Positions 1 through 8,908 of a stretch of 64,000 nt of DNA are shown in pieces. The notes beneath the pieces were generated by a model. That model searched no databases and was not told the DNA's origin. It saw nothing but the letters and a program-made list of their open reading frames with translations. The translations under genes were made by a program, and so were the position numbers. The stretch's first letter is position 1; each line of letters starts with the position of its first letter. The stretch spans positions 62,001-126,000 of the forward strand of contig JAGWUI010000002.1 in assembly GCA_028868515.1 (NCBI GenBank), read 5' to 3'. Source of the DNA: Gammaproteobacteria bacterium. GTDB taxonomy: Bacteria; Pseudomonadota; Gammaproteobacteria; Pseudomonadales; Moraxellaceae.

Positions 1-418
1 CACGAACAAAAACTGGGACATCAGCACCAAGTTTTAAACCTAATTGCGCTAATTCATCGATATTGAGTTGGGTTTGCCAGAGATGATTTAAGGCAAGTAG
101 TGTTGTTGCTGCATCAGATGATCCACCGCCTAAGCCACCACCCATTGGCAGGTTTTTTTCTAAAGTGATTCTTGTACCTTGATCACATCCACTTGCTTGT
201 TGTAGGAGTTTGGCTGCACGAACAATCAGATTGTCTTGCGCGGGAAAAGGAAGGTCACTGACGAGCTCTAGCGAATTGTGCGGTTCAAAGGTTAGCCAAT
301 CCATTTGGTCAATCAGTTGAAAGACGGTTTGTAATAAATGATAGCCATCATTTCGACGACCAGTAATATGCAAGAAGCGGTTGAGTTTGGCTGGTGCGGG
401 AAGGCGAAGAAGACTCAC
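1..418 (-). CDS. ispE: 4-diphosphocytidyl-2-C-methyl-D-erythritol kinase (partial, 3' end outside window)
   Basis: Phosphorylates CDP-methylerythritol in the MEP pathway of isoprenoid precursor synthesis (cytosol). Translating the minus strand from a GTG at 418-416 gives a protein beginning [20 protein letters not shown], the typical IspE start. It also contains the GHMP-kinase ATP loop [18 protein letters not shown] near residue 95. The reading frame is open to the window edge, so only about the first 139 residues are visible. The GTG start overlaps the lolB stop by 4 nt (GTGA), indicating translational coupling. lolB-ispE adjacency is common in gammaproteobacteria. Identification is firm; the unusual GTG start rests on the overlap and family alignment. 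Confidence 0.95.
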   Translation of the reverse strand, partial: MSLLRLPAPAKLNRFLHITGRRNDGYHLLQTVFQLIDQMDWLTFEPHNSLELVSDLPFPAQDNLIVRAAKLLQQASGCDQGTRITLEKNLPMGGGLGGGSSDAATTLLALNHLWQTQLNIDELAQLGLKLGADVPVFVR

Positions 419-1167
419 GGAGCGTTACTCGTAGTTGTAGTTTCTGAGGTAGGTTGTTTAGTTGTCGCTGTTTCTGTTGCGCTTTTTTCTGTTGCAGCTT
501 CCCGTTGAATCGTCAGTATCACGCGATTATGTGGTGCATTTGGATTCGATTGTTCTGATGATTGCGTTGCGCTCTGGGTCATGACGAGTCGGTTTGGAAA
601 TTGGCTATTATCTTGATCATTATAGTTAAAATTAACATCCCAGCCGCCTTCATTTAATGTGATTAAGCGATGTTGCGGGTCACGCGTAACTTGGCTCATG
701 GCATTGACTGGCTCGCCATTAATCCAATGCGGAAGATATGAAATCGGCGCTTGCCATCCTGTTGCACGCTCTAATAGCTCTTCTGGCGTAGTCGCTTCTA
801 TATATCCTGTTTTGGCGCTTTGCAGGCTGACATGGTTGGGTATTCCCTCGATATGAGTTTGTCCGATTCCTAAAGCTCCAGTGAGATCAATCGCAGATCG
901 TTCACCATCTTGCGACCATGCATAAAAAGCACTACCACTTTGCTTGGAGGTTCGAACACCAATTTTTCCCGTAATGTTGAACTGGATGGGTTGTGTTGTA
1001 TTCACAGTAGAGTCTGTCGCTGTGGTTATTATTGATGTGGGGATGTTCGGTAATTTGGGAGGGCGCAAGGATTGGCAAGCGGTCAATAGGCTGAGTAGCG
1101 GTATGACTGATAAATAAAGAACATGACTTTTACAAAAAGCTTTTTTCATAAGACTGCGGTGTTTCAT
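415..1167 (-). CDS. lolB: outer-membrane lipoprotein receptor LolB
   Basis: LolB accepts lipoproteins from periplasmic LolA and inserts them in the inner leaflet of the outer membrane. The 250-residue product has a lipoprotein signal peptide with lipobox LLTAC (Cys about residue 31) and then a LolB-like beta-rich domain ([38 protein letters not shown]). The last 30 residues or so are a Thr/Ser/Glu-rich tail ([17 protein letters not shown]) that canonical LolB lacks. A second in-frame ATG at residue 7 (MKKAF) is an equally good start. It lies between the TPR gene and ispE on the same strand, overlapping ispE by 4 nt, so the three probably form one transcript. Confidence 0.93.
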   Translation of the reverse strand: MKHRSLMKKAFCKSHVLYLSVIPLLSLLTACQSLRPPKLPNIPTSIITTATDSTVNTTQPIQFNITGKIGVRTSKQSGSAFYAWSQDGERSAIDLTGALGIGQTHIEGIPNHVSLQSAKTGYIEATTPEELLERATGWQAPISYLPHWINGEPVNAMSQVTRDPQHRLITLNEGGWDVNFNYNDQDNSQFPNRLVMTQSATQSSEQSNPNAPHNRVILTIQREAATEKSATETATTKQPTSETTTTSNAP

Positions 1168-1219
1168 AGTTTAGGTTTCATCGTTTAGATTTCATGTTTT
1201 TATGTTTCGTGGTTTTGGG

Positions 1220-2938
1220 TCAGTGACGAATTACATTGGCAGTCATAGGACTCTTAATTGGTGATGGATGTTTGACTTTAGTGTGGTCAGGATTAGGTTG
1301 TATCGTGATTTGTGATTCATTTGGGAAGTGTTCTTTAAGCTCATTAATGAGTTGCAGACGTTCTGTATCATATTTTTTAGAGCTTGCGAGTGCTGTAACC
1401 AGATGCATTCCGATGTTCATACTTGGCTCTGCATGATATGCCGCACGTAGTGTATCAATTGCAAAGGAGTAATCTTTTTGAAGCAAGGCAATATAGCCAA
1501 GCGTATCTAAAATTGCAGGATGATTTGGTGCTAATTTATTGGCGCGTTCTGCTAATGCTCGCGCATCCGTCAAACGACGATTTTGTTGAGCGAGTGCAAA
1601 TGCAAAGGCATTGAGATAGACAGGGTTGTCTGGGCTGAGCGCGAGCAAATGTTCTGATTCACGATCAAGCAATTCGCTTTCGTTAGGTTTGAGTAGCAAA
1701 ATTCTGGCGTATATGAGGTCAGGTTGATTTGGTAGGCTGGCAATGGCTTCATTGAGAAGTTTACGGGCGGTTTCTGGGCGCTGATTATCTTTGAGTAATT
1801 GCGCTTGGAGTAAATATAAAAAACTGGTTTGTTCTGGATGCTCAATCCGCTCTTGAGTTAAATATTCCAATTCGTTATCGAGTTGATTATTTGCGGTCAT
1901 GATGACTGCAAGTTTTCTTTGCGCTTTGCGATACAGTTCATCACCTTGTACTTTGCGAAAGTAACTAATCGCGACGGCAATATGATTTTGACGTTCTGCG
2001 GCAATGCCGAGATAAAAATAGGCTTGATCAACATATTGGTCGATCGGCAAAAGTTGAACTAAATAACGCTCTGCATCAAGCATGCGTTGGTTATCGATAC
2101 TGACTAAGCCCGCTAATAATAGAATCTCCCCATCACCACGCCAGCGCTGAGACATTTTTTTGAGTCTGGACATCGCAAGTTGGGGTTGATTGTTCTTTAA
2201 TAAAAAACGGACTTCAAATAGTTGCAAACTTTTGTTCTTCGGCTGTCGTTTAATTTCTTCTGCTAATAATTTTTGAACGTCTGCTGTTTTATTTTCGCTC
2301 AATAAAATATTTGCTTTTAAGGTGATAAATGCGGTGACATCAGGTTTTTTGCGTAAGGCAATATTGACTTCGCGGAGTGCATCTTCGGGTTGCCCTGCTT
2401 GAACGAGTAGACCTGCTTTGAGTACGGAAAGCGAAGGGTTGTTATATTCTTTAAGACTTTGAAGCGCGCTGAGTAGCGCAGTACGATCTTTTGGATCATC
2501 TGGTGAAATTCCCGCGACAATACGGTCTAGTGCCGCGTTTGGGTCGTAGCTTAAAATTTTATCAAGGGTTTGGGTTGCAAGGCGATAATCATGTGCTTTG
2601 AGTGATAAATGCGCCATGTAAAATAAAGCGGGGATGTAGTTTGGATCAACGTCAACCCAATGTTTGGTAATGGCGAGACCACCATCAATATCATTGTTTT
2701 CTAGTGCGACAGTAAGTGCGCGCTCTAGGACAATTGGGTCGGTTGTTTGTAATGCTTGTGCTCGATAAAGTACGACGCCCTTATCTGTCATGCCGCGCGC
2801 TAAAGCAAGCTCAGCAGAAAATACATCAAGTAACGCGGCTTGCGCTGTATGTGCGAATAAAGCGGTCAATAAAATTGAACCGCGAATCAAAGTTTGATAG
2901 CGATTGCAATAAGACTTGGCTAAATCCAACTGGAGCAA
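1220..2938 (-). CDS. exported tetratricopeptide-repeat protein
   Basis: A 572-residue protein with a cleavable signal peptide (hydrophobic ILLTALFAHTAQA, predicted cut near residue 34). The rest is built of helical TPR-like repeats, for example ALFYMAHLSLKAHDYRLATQ, AYFYLGIAAERQNHIAVAIS and LDTLGYIALLQKDYSFAID. TPR arrays are protein-interaction scaffolds; its position before lolB in a presumed operon suggests a periplasmic or outer-membrane role in envelope assembly. A homologue occupies the same place in Pseudomonas and Acinetobacter genomes. No catalytic motif was seen. It is divergent from hemA across about 180 bp that must hold both promoters. The exact function is unknown. Confidence 0.85.
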   Translation of the reverse strand: MLQLDLAKSYCNRYQTLIRGSILLTALFAHTAQAALLDVFSAELALARGMTDKGVVLYRAQALQTTDPIVLERALTVALENNDIDGGLAITKHWVDVDPNYIPALFYMAHLSLKAHDYRLATQTLDKILSYDPNAALDRIVAGISPDDPKDRTALLSALQSLKEYNNPSLSVLKAGLLVQAGQPEDALREVNIALRKKPDVTAFITLKANILLSENKTADVQKLLAEEIKRQPKNKSLQLFEVRFLLKNNQPQLAMSRLKKMSQRWRGDGEILLLAGLVSIDNQRMLDAERYLVQLLPIDQYVDQAYFYLGIAAERQNHIAVAISYFRKVQGDELYRKAQRKLAVIMTANNQLDNELEYLTQERIEHPEQTSFLYLLQAQLLKDNQRPETARKLLNEAIASLPNQPDLIYARILLLKPNESELLDRESEHLLALSPDNPVYLNAFAFALAQQNRRLTDARALAERANKLAPNHPAILDTLGYIALLQKDYSFAIDTLRAAYHAEPSMNIGMHLVTALASSKKYDTERLQLINELKEHFPNESQITIQPNPDHTKVKHPSPIKSPMTANVIRH

Positions 2939-3117
2939 ACGAACCTCGTCATCTCAGTGATTAACTAAATACCCAGTTTGGGTGATTTATCGTAATCAAA
3001 AGCACTTCAAATTTATGTATATGATCTGTCGCCGTAGTGATAAATACATAAGCAATGTTTGTATTTGCGCATCGCATATCGCACAATACCATATTTGTAA
3101 GTGGCAATCGACGCACA

Positions 3118-4389
3118 ATGGGTTTCTTTGCATTAGGCATTAATCATACAACCGCACCGTTAGGGATTCGCGAGCAAGTTGCGTTTGTACCCGAGCGTTT
3201 AGGTGATGCACTTCGTCATGCTCAACAACTGGGTTTGACCAATGATTTAGTGATTGTATCAACTTGTAATCGAACTGAGCTATACAGTATTACTGACTCG
3301 CCAAATGATTTGGTTGAATGGTTGGCGAATACCCATGGGCTGGCAGTTGATGCGCTTGTTGATCACCTTTATCAGCATGATGAAGAAGGTGCATTAATTC
3401 ATTTGATGCGTGTTGCAAGTGGTATCGATTCAATGGTTCTCGGTGAACCACAGATTTTGGGTCAGGTCAAAAGTGCACTTCAGTATGCTCGTGATGCGGG
3501 TACAGTGACGCCAAAATTGGCAAGAATCTTCGAACAAGTATTCAGCGCAGCTAAAAAAGTACGCACGGAAACGGCGATTGGGTCACAGGCGGTTTCGTTG
3601 GGTTTTGCTGTTCTTCAATTAGCACGACAAGTATTTAGCGATTTAAGTGAAACGACCGTTTTATTGGTGGCGGCAGGTGAGATGAATACGCTTGTTGGTC
3701 GTCACCTTGCCGATCATGGCGTTAAAAAAATATTAATTTGTAATCGTGGTATTGAGCGGGCGGAAAGCTTGGCGAATGAGCTCAGAGTTCATTTACCTGT
3801 TGAAGTGATTCCGTTTGACCAACTTGATCAGACACTTCATCGTGCTGATCTGGTTTCCTGTTCGACTGGTAGTATAAATCCTGTTGTGACACGAGACATG
3901 GTGCGTCGCGCGCTAAAGGCCCGCCGTCATCGTCCGATGTTGATGGTTGATTTAGCTGTACCACGAGATATTGAGTCCAGCGTTGATGGTTTAGATGATG
4001 TATTTTTGTATACAGTAGATGATTTGCAACGTGTGATTGACGGTAATCTTGCTCAGCGCCGCCAAGCCGCGGTTGAAGCGGAAGTGATGGTCAGTCAGCT
4101 CGCTGCACAATATCTTCAAGCCAGCCGAGTTCAGCAAGCTGGACCAGTGATTGCCCAATACCGTCAACAAATGGATGAGATTCGTCAACAAGAAGTCCTT
4201 CGTGCAAAGCATCTTGTTGAGCAGGGTATTGCGGTTGATGAGGTCTTTGAGCGATTATCTCAAAGTCTAATGGCGAAGCTATTGCATCGACCTTCGCAGC
4301 TGATTCGAGAGGCAGCAATTGATGAAGATAGCGAACGTTTAGCGTGGATTACTAAGGGGCTAGGAAATGATGAACATAATCATGAATAA
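3118..4389 (+). CDS. hemA: glutamyl-tRNA reductase
   Basis: Reduces glutamyl-tRNA(Glu) to glutamate-1-semialdehyde, the first committed step of C5-pathway haem synthesis. The start chosen is ATG 3118 because GluTR begins with a short strand ending in ALGINHTTAP; the ORF opens upstream at ATG 3055, adding 21 unconserved residues. Visible signatures are the STCNRTELY loop with the catalytic Cys, the SGIDSMVLGEPQILGQVK signature, an NADPH-binding domain (VAAGEMN, ICNRG) and a C-terminal dimerisation helix (LHRPSQLIREA). The length of 424 residues is normal. In many relatives hemA is followed by prfA; here it overlaps yceI instead. Confidence 0.97.
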   Translation: MGFFALGINHTTAPLGIREQVAFVPERLGDALRHAQQLGLTNDLVIVSTCNRTELYSITDSPNDLVEWLANTHGLAVDALVDHLYQHDEEGALIHLMRVASGIDSMVLGEPQILGQVKSALQYARDAGTVTPKLARIFEQVFSAAKKVRTETAIGSQAVSLGFAVLQLARQVFSDLSETTVLLVAAGEMNTLVGRHLADHGVKKILICNRGIERAESLANELRVHLPVEVIPFDQLDQTLHRADLVSCSTGSINPVVTRDMVRRALKARRHRPMLMVDLAVPRDIESSVDGLDDVFLYTVDDLQRVIDGNLAQRRQAAVEAEVMVSQLAAQYLQASRVQQAGPVIAQYRQQMDEIRQQEVLRAKHLVEQGIAVDEVFERLSQSLMAKLLHRPSQLIREAAIDEDSERLAWITKGLGNDEHNHE

Positions 4390-5023
4390 AATAAATCAAG
4401 TGAAAGTAGTAAAAAAATCAGCGTTGTTTTTGTGTGTTGGAATTCTAGGTTTGTGCAGTACGAGTTTGACCTATGCTGCAAATTGGCAATTTGATCTTGA
4501 TAAAACCAGTGTTACATTTATTACTCCGCCCAGTGGTTTAACTCAAATTACAGGTAATTTTAATAAATTTGATGGGCAGATCACGGGTGATGTCTTTGAT
4601 CAACAGCATTTACAGGTCTCTTTCACGATACAAACGGGTAGTGTTTCTACGGGTTTAGGTATCCGTGACAGTACTTTAAAAGGAAGTTCATTGTTTAATA
4701 GTGAAAAATTTCCAACCGCGACTTTCAAAAGTACCAGCGTCACTCAAATTGATCCTGCACATGTCATGATGCAAGGTGATTTAACGATGTTGGGTGTCAC
4801 TAAGCCCGTTAAAGTTAAAGTGACCTTAGAAAAACCTAAAGTTGATCCTGTTTCAAAAATGGTCAGTATTAGTGCAACTGCTGATTCAACGATTAGCCGT
4901 TCTGAGTGGGGAATGACGAGTTATAGCTCATTTGTGGGCAATGATATTGCTGTCCATATGGTTGGTGTGATGACGTCAAATAATGTAAATCCAGATGATT
5001 TAGCAAAGGTGATGAAGCATTAA
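4367..5023 (+). CDS. YceI-family periplasmic protein
   Basis: A 218-residue YceI/lipocalin-like protein. The N-terminus is a long signal peptide (ALFLCVGILGLCSTSLTYA, cut before ANWQF), so it is periplasmic. The mature part has YceI signatures: WQFDLDKTSVTFI, FNKFDGQI, IRDSTLKGSSLFNSEKFPTATFKS and GDLTMLGVTKPVKVKV. The family binds polyisoprenoid-like amphiphiles; the physiological substrate is usually unknown. The ATG at 4367 lies 22 nt inside hemA and has an AAGGGG Shine-Dalgarno 7 nt upstream, so the two genes overlap and are probably co-transcribed. A strong terminator follows. Confidence 0.88.
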   Translation: MMNIIMNKINQVKVVKKSALFLCVGILGLCSTSLTYAANWQFDLDKTSVTFITPPSGLTQITGNFNKFDGQITGDVFDQQHLQVSFTIQTGSVSTGLGIRDSTLKGSSLFNSEKFPTATFKSTSVTQIDPAHVMMQGDLTMLGVTKPVKVKVTLEKPKVDPVSKMVSISATADSTISRSEWGMTSYSSFVGNDIAVHMVGVMTSNNVNPDDLAKVMKH

Positions 5024-5045
5024 AAATGCTATGACTACTAGACAA

Positions 5046-5080
5046 TAAAAAAAGGACGCTATTGAAAGCGTCCTTTTTTA
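5046..5080 (+). terminator. bidirectional intrinsic terminator (yceI / fpr)
   Basis: Perfect 8-bp stem AGGACGCT / AGCGTCCT (5053-5060, 5067-5074) around a 6-nt loop, flanked by an A-run on the left and a T-run on the right. It can therefore end both the plus-strand yceI transcript and the converging minus-strand fpr transcript. Confidence 0.9.
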
Positions 5081-5117
5081 TAGTTCGACAATTTTTTAAG
5101 AGCATTTTTAAGAGCAC

Positions 5118-5894
5118 TTATTTTTCGACGAATGCACGCTCAATAACATAGTCACCTGGATCACCCATGCGTGGTGAAACGACTAAGCCGTGTTGATCCA
5201 ACAAATCACTCAAGTCTTTTAGCATGGTTGGGCTACCGCACATCATTGCACGGTCAGTTTCACGATTGAAGCGTGGCAGTCCAATGTCTTCGAACAATTT
5301 ACCATTTTCGATCAATGTGGTGATACGACCTTGATTACGGAATGGTTCGCGTGTGACGGTTGGGTAGTAGATGAGTTTATCTTTGACGAGTTCAGCGAAA
5401 AATTCATCATTCGGCAAGATATTTTCGATCAAGTCTGTATATGCGAGTTCATTGACATAACGAACACCATGAATGAGTACGACTTTTTCAAAACGTTCGT
5501 AAGTTTCTGGATCTCGAATCAATGACAAGAACGGGGCAAGTCCTGTGCCTGTTGATAACATATAGAGATTTTTACCTGGCAAAAGGTCGTCAAGAACAAG
5601 TGTTCCTGTCGGTTTTTTGCTCATTAATAATTCATCACCTTCTTTTAGATTTTGCAAAACGGAAGTTAATGGGCCGTCCTGAACTTTAATGGAAAAGAAT
5701 TCCATTTCATGTTCGTAGTTTGCGCTGGCGATGGAGTAAGCGCGCATCAGTGGCTTGCCATTCACTTCGAGCCCGATCATAACGAATTGACCATTCTTAA
5801 AGCGTAAACCTGGATCGCGGGTCGATTTGAAACTGAATAACGTATCGTTCCAATGATGCACATGAGTAATACGTTCGGAGTTAAATGCTGCCAT
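5118..5894 (-). CDS. fpr: ferredoxin--NADP+ reductase
   Basis: FAD enzyme that moves electrons between NADPH and ferredoxin/flavodoxin, used in redox balance and the oxidative-stress response. The 258-residue protein has the FAD-binding RAYSIAS motif (about 53-59), the NADP-binding STGTGLAPFLSLIRDP loop, MMCGSPTML, and the C-terminal AFVEK ending typical of the Pseudomonas/Azotobacter subclass, whose short C-terminal extension packs near the flavin. It is a single-gene unit, convergent with yceI and divergent from trmO across about 340 bp. Length and all motifs are normal. Confidence 0.95.
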   Translation of the reverse strand: MAAFNSERITHVHHWNDTLFSFKSTRDPGLRFKNGQFVMIGLEVNGKPLMRAYSIASANYEHEMEFFSIKVQDGPLTSVLQNLKEGDELLMSKKPTGTLVLDDLLPGKNLYMLSTGTGLAPFLSLIRDPETYERFEKVVLIHGVRYVNELAYTDLIENILPNDEFFAELVKDKLIYYPTVTREPFRNQGRITTLIENGKLFEDIGLPRFNRETDRAMMCGSPTMLKDLSDLLDQHGLVVSPRMGDPGDYVIERAFVEK

Positions 5895-6236
5895 AATGTC
5901 TCTATTCGTGTGATGGTCTTATCGCGATTTCAGCAAAAAGACTCTGAGAAATATAATTTCCAGAGAAAGTAGCTTCTATGCAACGAGGAAAATTCAATGA
6001 CGCTATTCTACCGAAAAGTTGTCATTGATAAACCTATTTCATTTTATTTTAGTTATAAGTAAAACTGATTAGTAAATGATTTGGATACACCTAGAAACTA
6101 CATATTGCCTATGTAATTTAAGGTTGGTAAACATATAAAATATTGTTTATGCAAAGTTTTGATCAGGAATTAACTAAAAAAGCGTATTTTTTAGTTCAAT
6201 GTGAATAATGAAATTATTTTTAATTTAGGGCGATCA
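5895..6236. other. A+T-rich intergenic region between divergent fpr and trmO
   Basis: About 340 bp with no convincing ORF. It must contain the promoters of both neighbouring genes, but no operator could be assigned with confidence. Several A/T runs are present (for example around 6040-6060 and 6120-6200). Confidence 0.5.
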
Positions 6237-7001
6237 ATGACAGCGCATCATATTACTGTACCTATAATCGGTTATGTACATACGCCTTTTATTGAGAAGT
6301 TTGGTGTTCCACGTCAGCCCAATTTGGTTGATGTAGAAGGGGTCATTGAGTTTGTTGCACCTTATGATCAACCTGCGGCGTTTGAGGGGTTAGAGGGATT
6401 TAGTCATTTATGGTTGATTTGGCAATTTCATCAGAATCGTGAATTGAAGTTCTCGTCTGTTGCTGATCCTTCCTCACCAAAGGGACAATCATCTTCGGAT
6501 TCTTTTCGTACCCAAATTCGTCCGCCACGCTTAGGTGGTAATGAGAAAATTGGTGTTTTTGCATCGCGGAGTATGTACCGTCCTGCGCCGCTGGGTTTGT
6601 CTGCTGTAAGATTAGATCGAATAGAGGTCGTCAAGGGTCGAGTCCGATTACATATTGTTGGCCCAGATTTAGTTGATGGCACACCACTCATTGATCTTAA
6701 GCCTTATATTGCATATAGCGATTCGATTGAAGATGCCATGAGTGGTTTTGCGCTGGAAGCACCAGAGTTGCATCCTGTGCATTGGACGCGTGCTGCGCTT
6801 TGGCAAAAGCATCAATTGATTTCGCTGGGAGTGTTAAGTAACCATCAACTTCCTTTGATTGAGCGAATACTTGCCCTTGATCCTCGTCCAGCTTACCAAG
6901 AAGATGCATTACGAGATTATGGAATGTCTTATGATCGCGTTAATGTTCGCTTTAGCGTTCAGTCTGGAGTAATCTGGATCAAAGAATTGACGGCGCGCTA
7001 A
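6237..7001 (+). CDS. trmO: tRNA (N6-threonylcarbamoyladenosine(37)-N6)-methyltransferase TrmO
   Basis: TrmO (TsaA/YaeB, UPF0066) methylates t6A37 of tRNA(Thr) using SAM. Signatures seen are GYVHTPFIEKFGVPRQP at the N-terminus, FSHLWLIWQFHQN, RPPRLGGNEKIGVFASR with SMYRPAPLGLSAVRL, and DLVDGTPLIDLKPYIAYSD. ATG 6237 is preferred. The frame extends to a GTG at 6201, but those 12 residues are not conserved and 6237 has a GGG-containing upstream sequence at suitable spacing. The 254-residue length fits the family, including the C-terminal domain (VNVRFSVQ). It stands alone in front of the GspE-like gene. Confidence 0.92.
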   Translation: MTAHHITVPIIGYVHTPFIEKFGVPRQPNLVDVEGVIEFVAPYDQPAAFEGLEGFSHLWLIWQFHQNRELKFSSVADPSSPKGQSSSDSFRTQIRPPRLGGNEKIGVFASRSMYRPAPLGLSAVRLDRIEVVKGRVRLHIVGPDLVDGTPLIDLKPYIAYSDSIEDAMSGFALEAPELHPVHWTRAALWQKHQLISLGVLSNHQLPLIERILALDPRPAYQEDALRDYGMSYDRVNVRFSVQSGVIWIKELTAR

Positions 7002-7051
7002 TTGTTAAAAAACAGTTTTGATGGTGTGAGTTCAAAGAATATTGACATGGA

Positions 7052-8851
7052 ATGTGCGTAATGACAGCAAAGATGACAGCAAAAAAGAAATTTTCAATTC
7101 AAGTCGATGTACGCTGGTGCTTGGAAGAGCTCTTGCATGATGGGCGAATTACACAGCGCGATGTGAATTTAGTGACGACAACTGCGCGTCGTAAAGAGCA
7201 GCTTACTTGGCATCCGCTGATGATTATTGCTGATTTTAAGTTAACTGACTTGACTGCCAATGCACAGTCATTAGCACCTAAACTGACGCTGGATGTACTC
7301 ACACATTGGCTTGCACAAAAAGCAGGCATGCCTGTTTATCGTATTGACCCTTTGAAAGTTAATGTTCCTTCCGTGACTTCCATCATGTCGCGCGAGTTTG
7401 CGGAACGTCATAAAATTTTAGCCGTACTTGTTGATGCGGAAACGGTTACGATCGGGAGTGATCAGCCTTTTTATGAAGATTGGCTAGATAATCTGGCGCA
7501 CACACTTCAACCTCGTAAAATCAAACGAGTGATGCTGAGTCCCGAACAGTTAGTCCGTTATCAGGCTGAGTTTTATCAAGTCACTCGTGCGATTGCGGGC
7601 GCTAAAGGCGGTGGAACAGAAGCCACAACCAAAGGTGTTGAGGCACTATTGCAACTCGGCGATATGCTTAATCCTGATGCAAATGACCAACATATCGTAC
7701 GGATTGTGGACTGGCTTTTGCAGTATGCGTTTGATCAGCGGGCGAGTGATATTCACCTTGAGCCTCGGCGAGAAGCTGGTCGAGTCCGTTTTCGTATCGA
7801 TGGGGTTTTGCATACAGTTTATGACATGCCTGGACCCGTTTTGTTGGCGGTCGTATCTCGTATTAAAATTCTAAGCCGCTTAAATGTTGCAGAAAAACGT
7901 AAGCCACAAGATGGTCGCCTCAAGACACGTACACCAAAGGGCTTAGAAACGGAGCTTCGTATATCGACATTGCCAACTGCTTTTGGTGAAAAAATGGTGA
8001 TGCGTATTTTTGATCCAGAAGTCTTAGTGCGGACTTTTGAACAGCTTGGTTTAACGGGTAGTGACCTTGAAAAATGGAAGGAAATGGCTGCTCATCCGAA
8101 TGGCATTATTCTTGTGACTGGCCCGACAGGATCGGGTAAAACGACGACGCTTTATTCCACCTTAAAACAACTTGCAACGGATCAGGTCAACGTTTGTACG
8201 ATTGAGGATCCAATTGAGATGATCGAACCGAGCTTTAACCAAATGCAGGTACAAAGCACGATTGAGCTTGGATTTGCGGAAGGTGTTCGTTCTTTGATGC
8301 GGCAAGATCCTGATATTATTATGATTGGTGAAATACGTGATCATGAAACTGCGGATATGGCGATTCAAGCGGCATTGACGGGACATTTGGTTTTATCAAC
8401 ATTACACACCAATGATGCGCCAAGTTCGCTGACGCGTTTACATGATTTAGGTGTACAACCATTTTTGACTTCGGCAACGATTCTGGGGGTTATGGCTCAG
8501 CGTTTGGTGAGAACGTTATGTCCATTATGTAAAACTCAGATGGATACCGATGTAGAGGTTTGGAATAAATTAGTCAGTCCGTGGCGGAGTGAACCCCCAG
8601 CTAAAATTTACCAAGCGGTTGGTTGCGAAGATTGTCGAGGAACGGGTTATCGTGGGCGAATGGGTGTCTATGAAATTCTAATTCTCACCACAGAAATGAA
8701 GCGGATTATTGGTGATGGCGGAACTCTAAATCAGATTAAACAACAGGCATATCGAGAAGGTTTACTGCCTTTGCGATTAGCTGGTGCAAGACGTGTTGCA
8801 GAAGGTCTGACAACGCTTGAGGAAGTGATGCGTGTCGTACCTTTAAGTTAA
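7052..8851 (+). CDS. GspE/PilB-family secretion or pilus-extension ATPase (orphan)
   Basis: A 599-residue hexameric-type ATPase of the GspE/PulE/PilB family, which powers type II secretion or type IV pilus extension at the inner membrane. Order: an N-terminal MshEN-like domain (about 20-180), a linker, an N2 domain (ASDIHLEPRR, RFRIDGVLH), Walker A GPTGSGKTTTLY (about 357-368), an Asp box (TIEDPIEM), Walker B with DIIMIGEIRDHETADMA, the His box (LSTLHTNDA), and a zinc tetracysteine motif (Cys 490, 493, 525, 528). No gspF/pilC, gspG or pilD lies nearby, so the partner system is elsewhere. It could serve a type II system or be a PilB paralogue. The first in-frame ATG is 7052; 7061 and 7073 are alternatives. 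Confidence 0.88.
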   Translation: MCVMTAKMTAKKKFSIQVDVRWCLEELLHDGRITQRDVNLVTTTARRKEQLTWHPLMIIADFKLTDLTANAQSLAPKLTLDVLTHWLAQKAGMPVYRIDPLKVNVPSVTSIMSREFAERHKILAVLVDAETVTIGSDQPFYEDWLDNLAHTLQPRKIKRVMLSPEQLVRYQAEFYQVTRAIAGAKGGGTEATTKGVEALLQLGDMLNPDANDQHIVRIVDWLLQYAFDQRASDIHLEPRREAGRVRFRIDGVLHTVYDMPGPVLLAVVSRIKILSRLNVAEKRKPQDGRLKTRTPKGLETELRISTLPTAFGEKMVMRIFDPEVLVRTFEQLGLTGSDLEKWKEMAAHPNGIILVTGPTGSGKTTTLYSTLKQLATDQVNVCTIEDPIEMIEPSFNQMQVQSTIELGFAEGVRSLMRQDPDIIMIGEIRDHETADMAIQAALTGHLVLSTLHTNDAPSSLTRLHDLGVQPFLTSATILGVMAQRLVRTLCPLCKTQMDTDVEVWNKLVSPWRSEPPAKIYQAVGCEDCRGTGYRGRMGVYEILILTTEMKRIIGDGGTLNQIKQQAYREGLLPLRLAGARRVAEGLTTLEEVMRVVPLS

Positions 8852-8908
8852 TGTTAAAAATATGACTCATACTGTTTTCTTGAGTTGTGACTAAAAGAGG
8901 TTAGACGT

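Noticed and set aside
3055-3117. N-terminal extension of hemA
   Set aside because: The 21 extra residues precede the universally conserved GluTR start (ALGINHTTAP); ATG 3118 is preferred.
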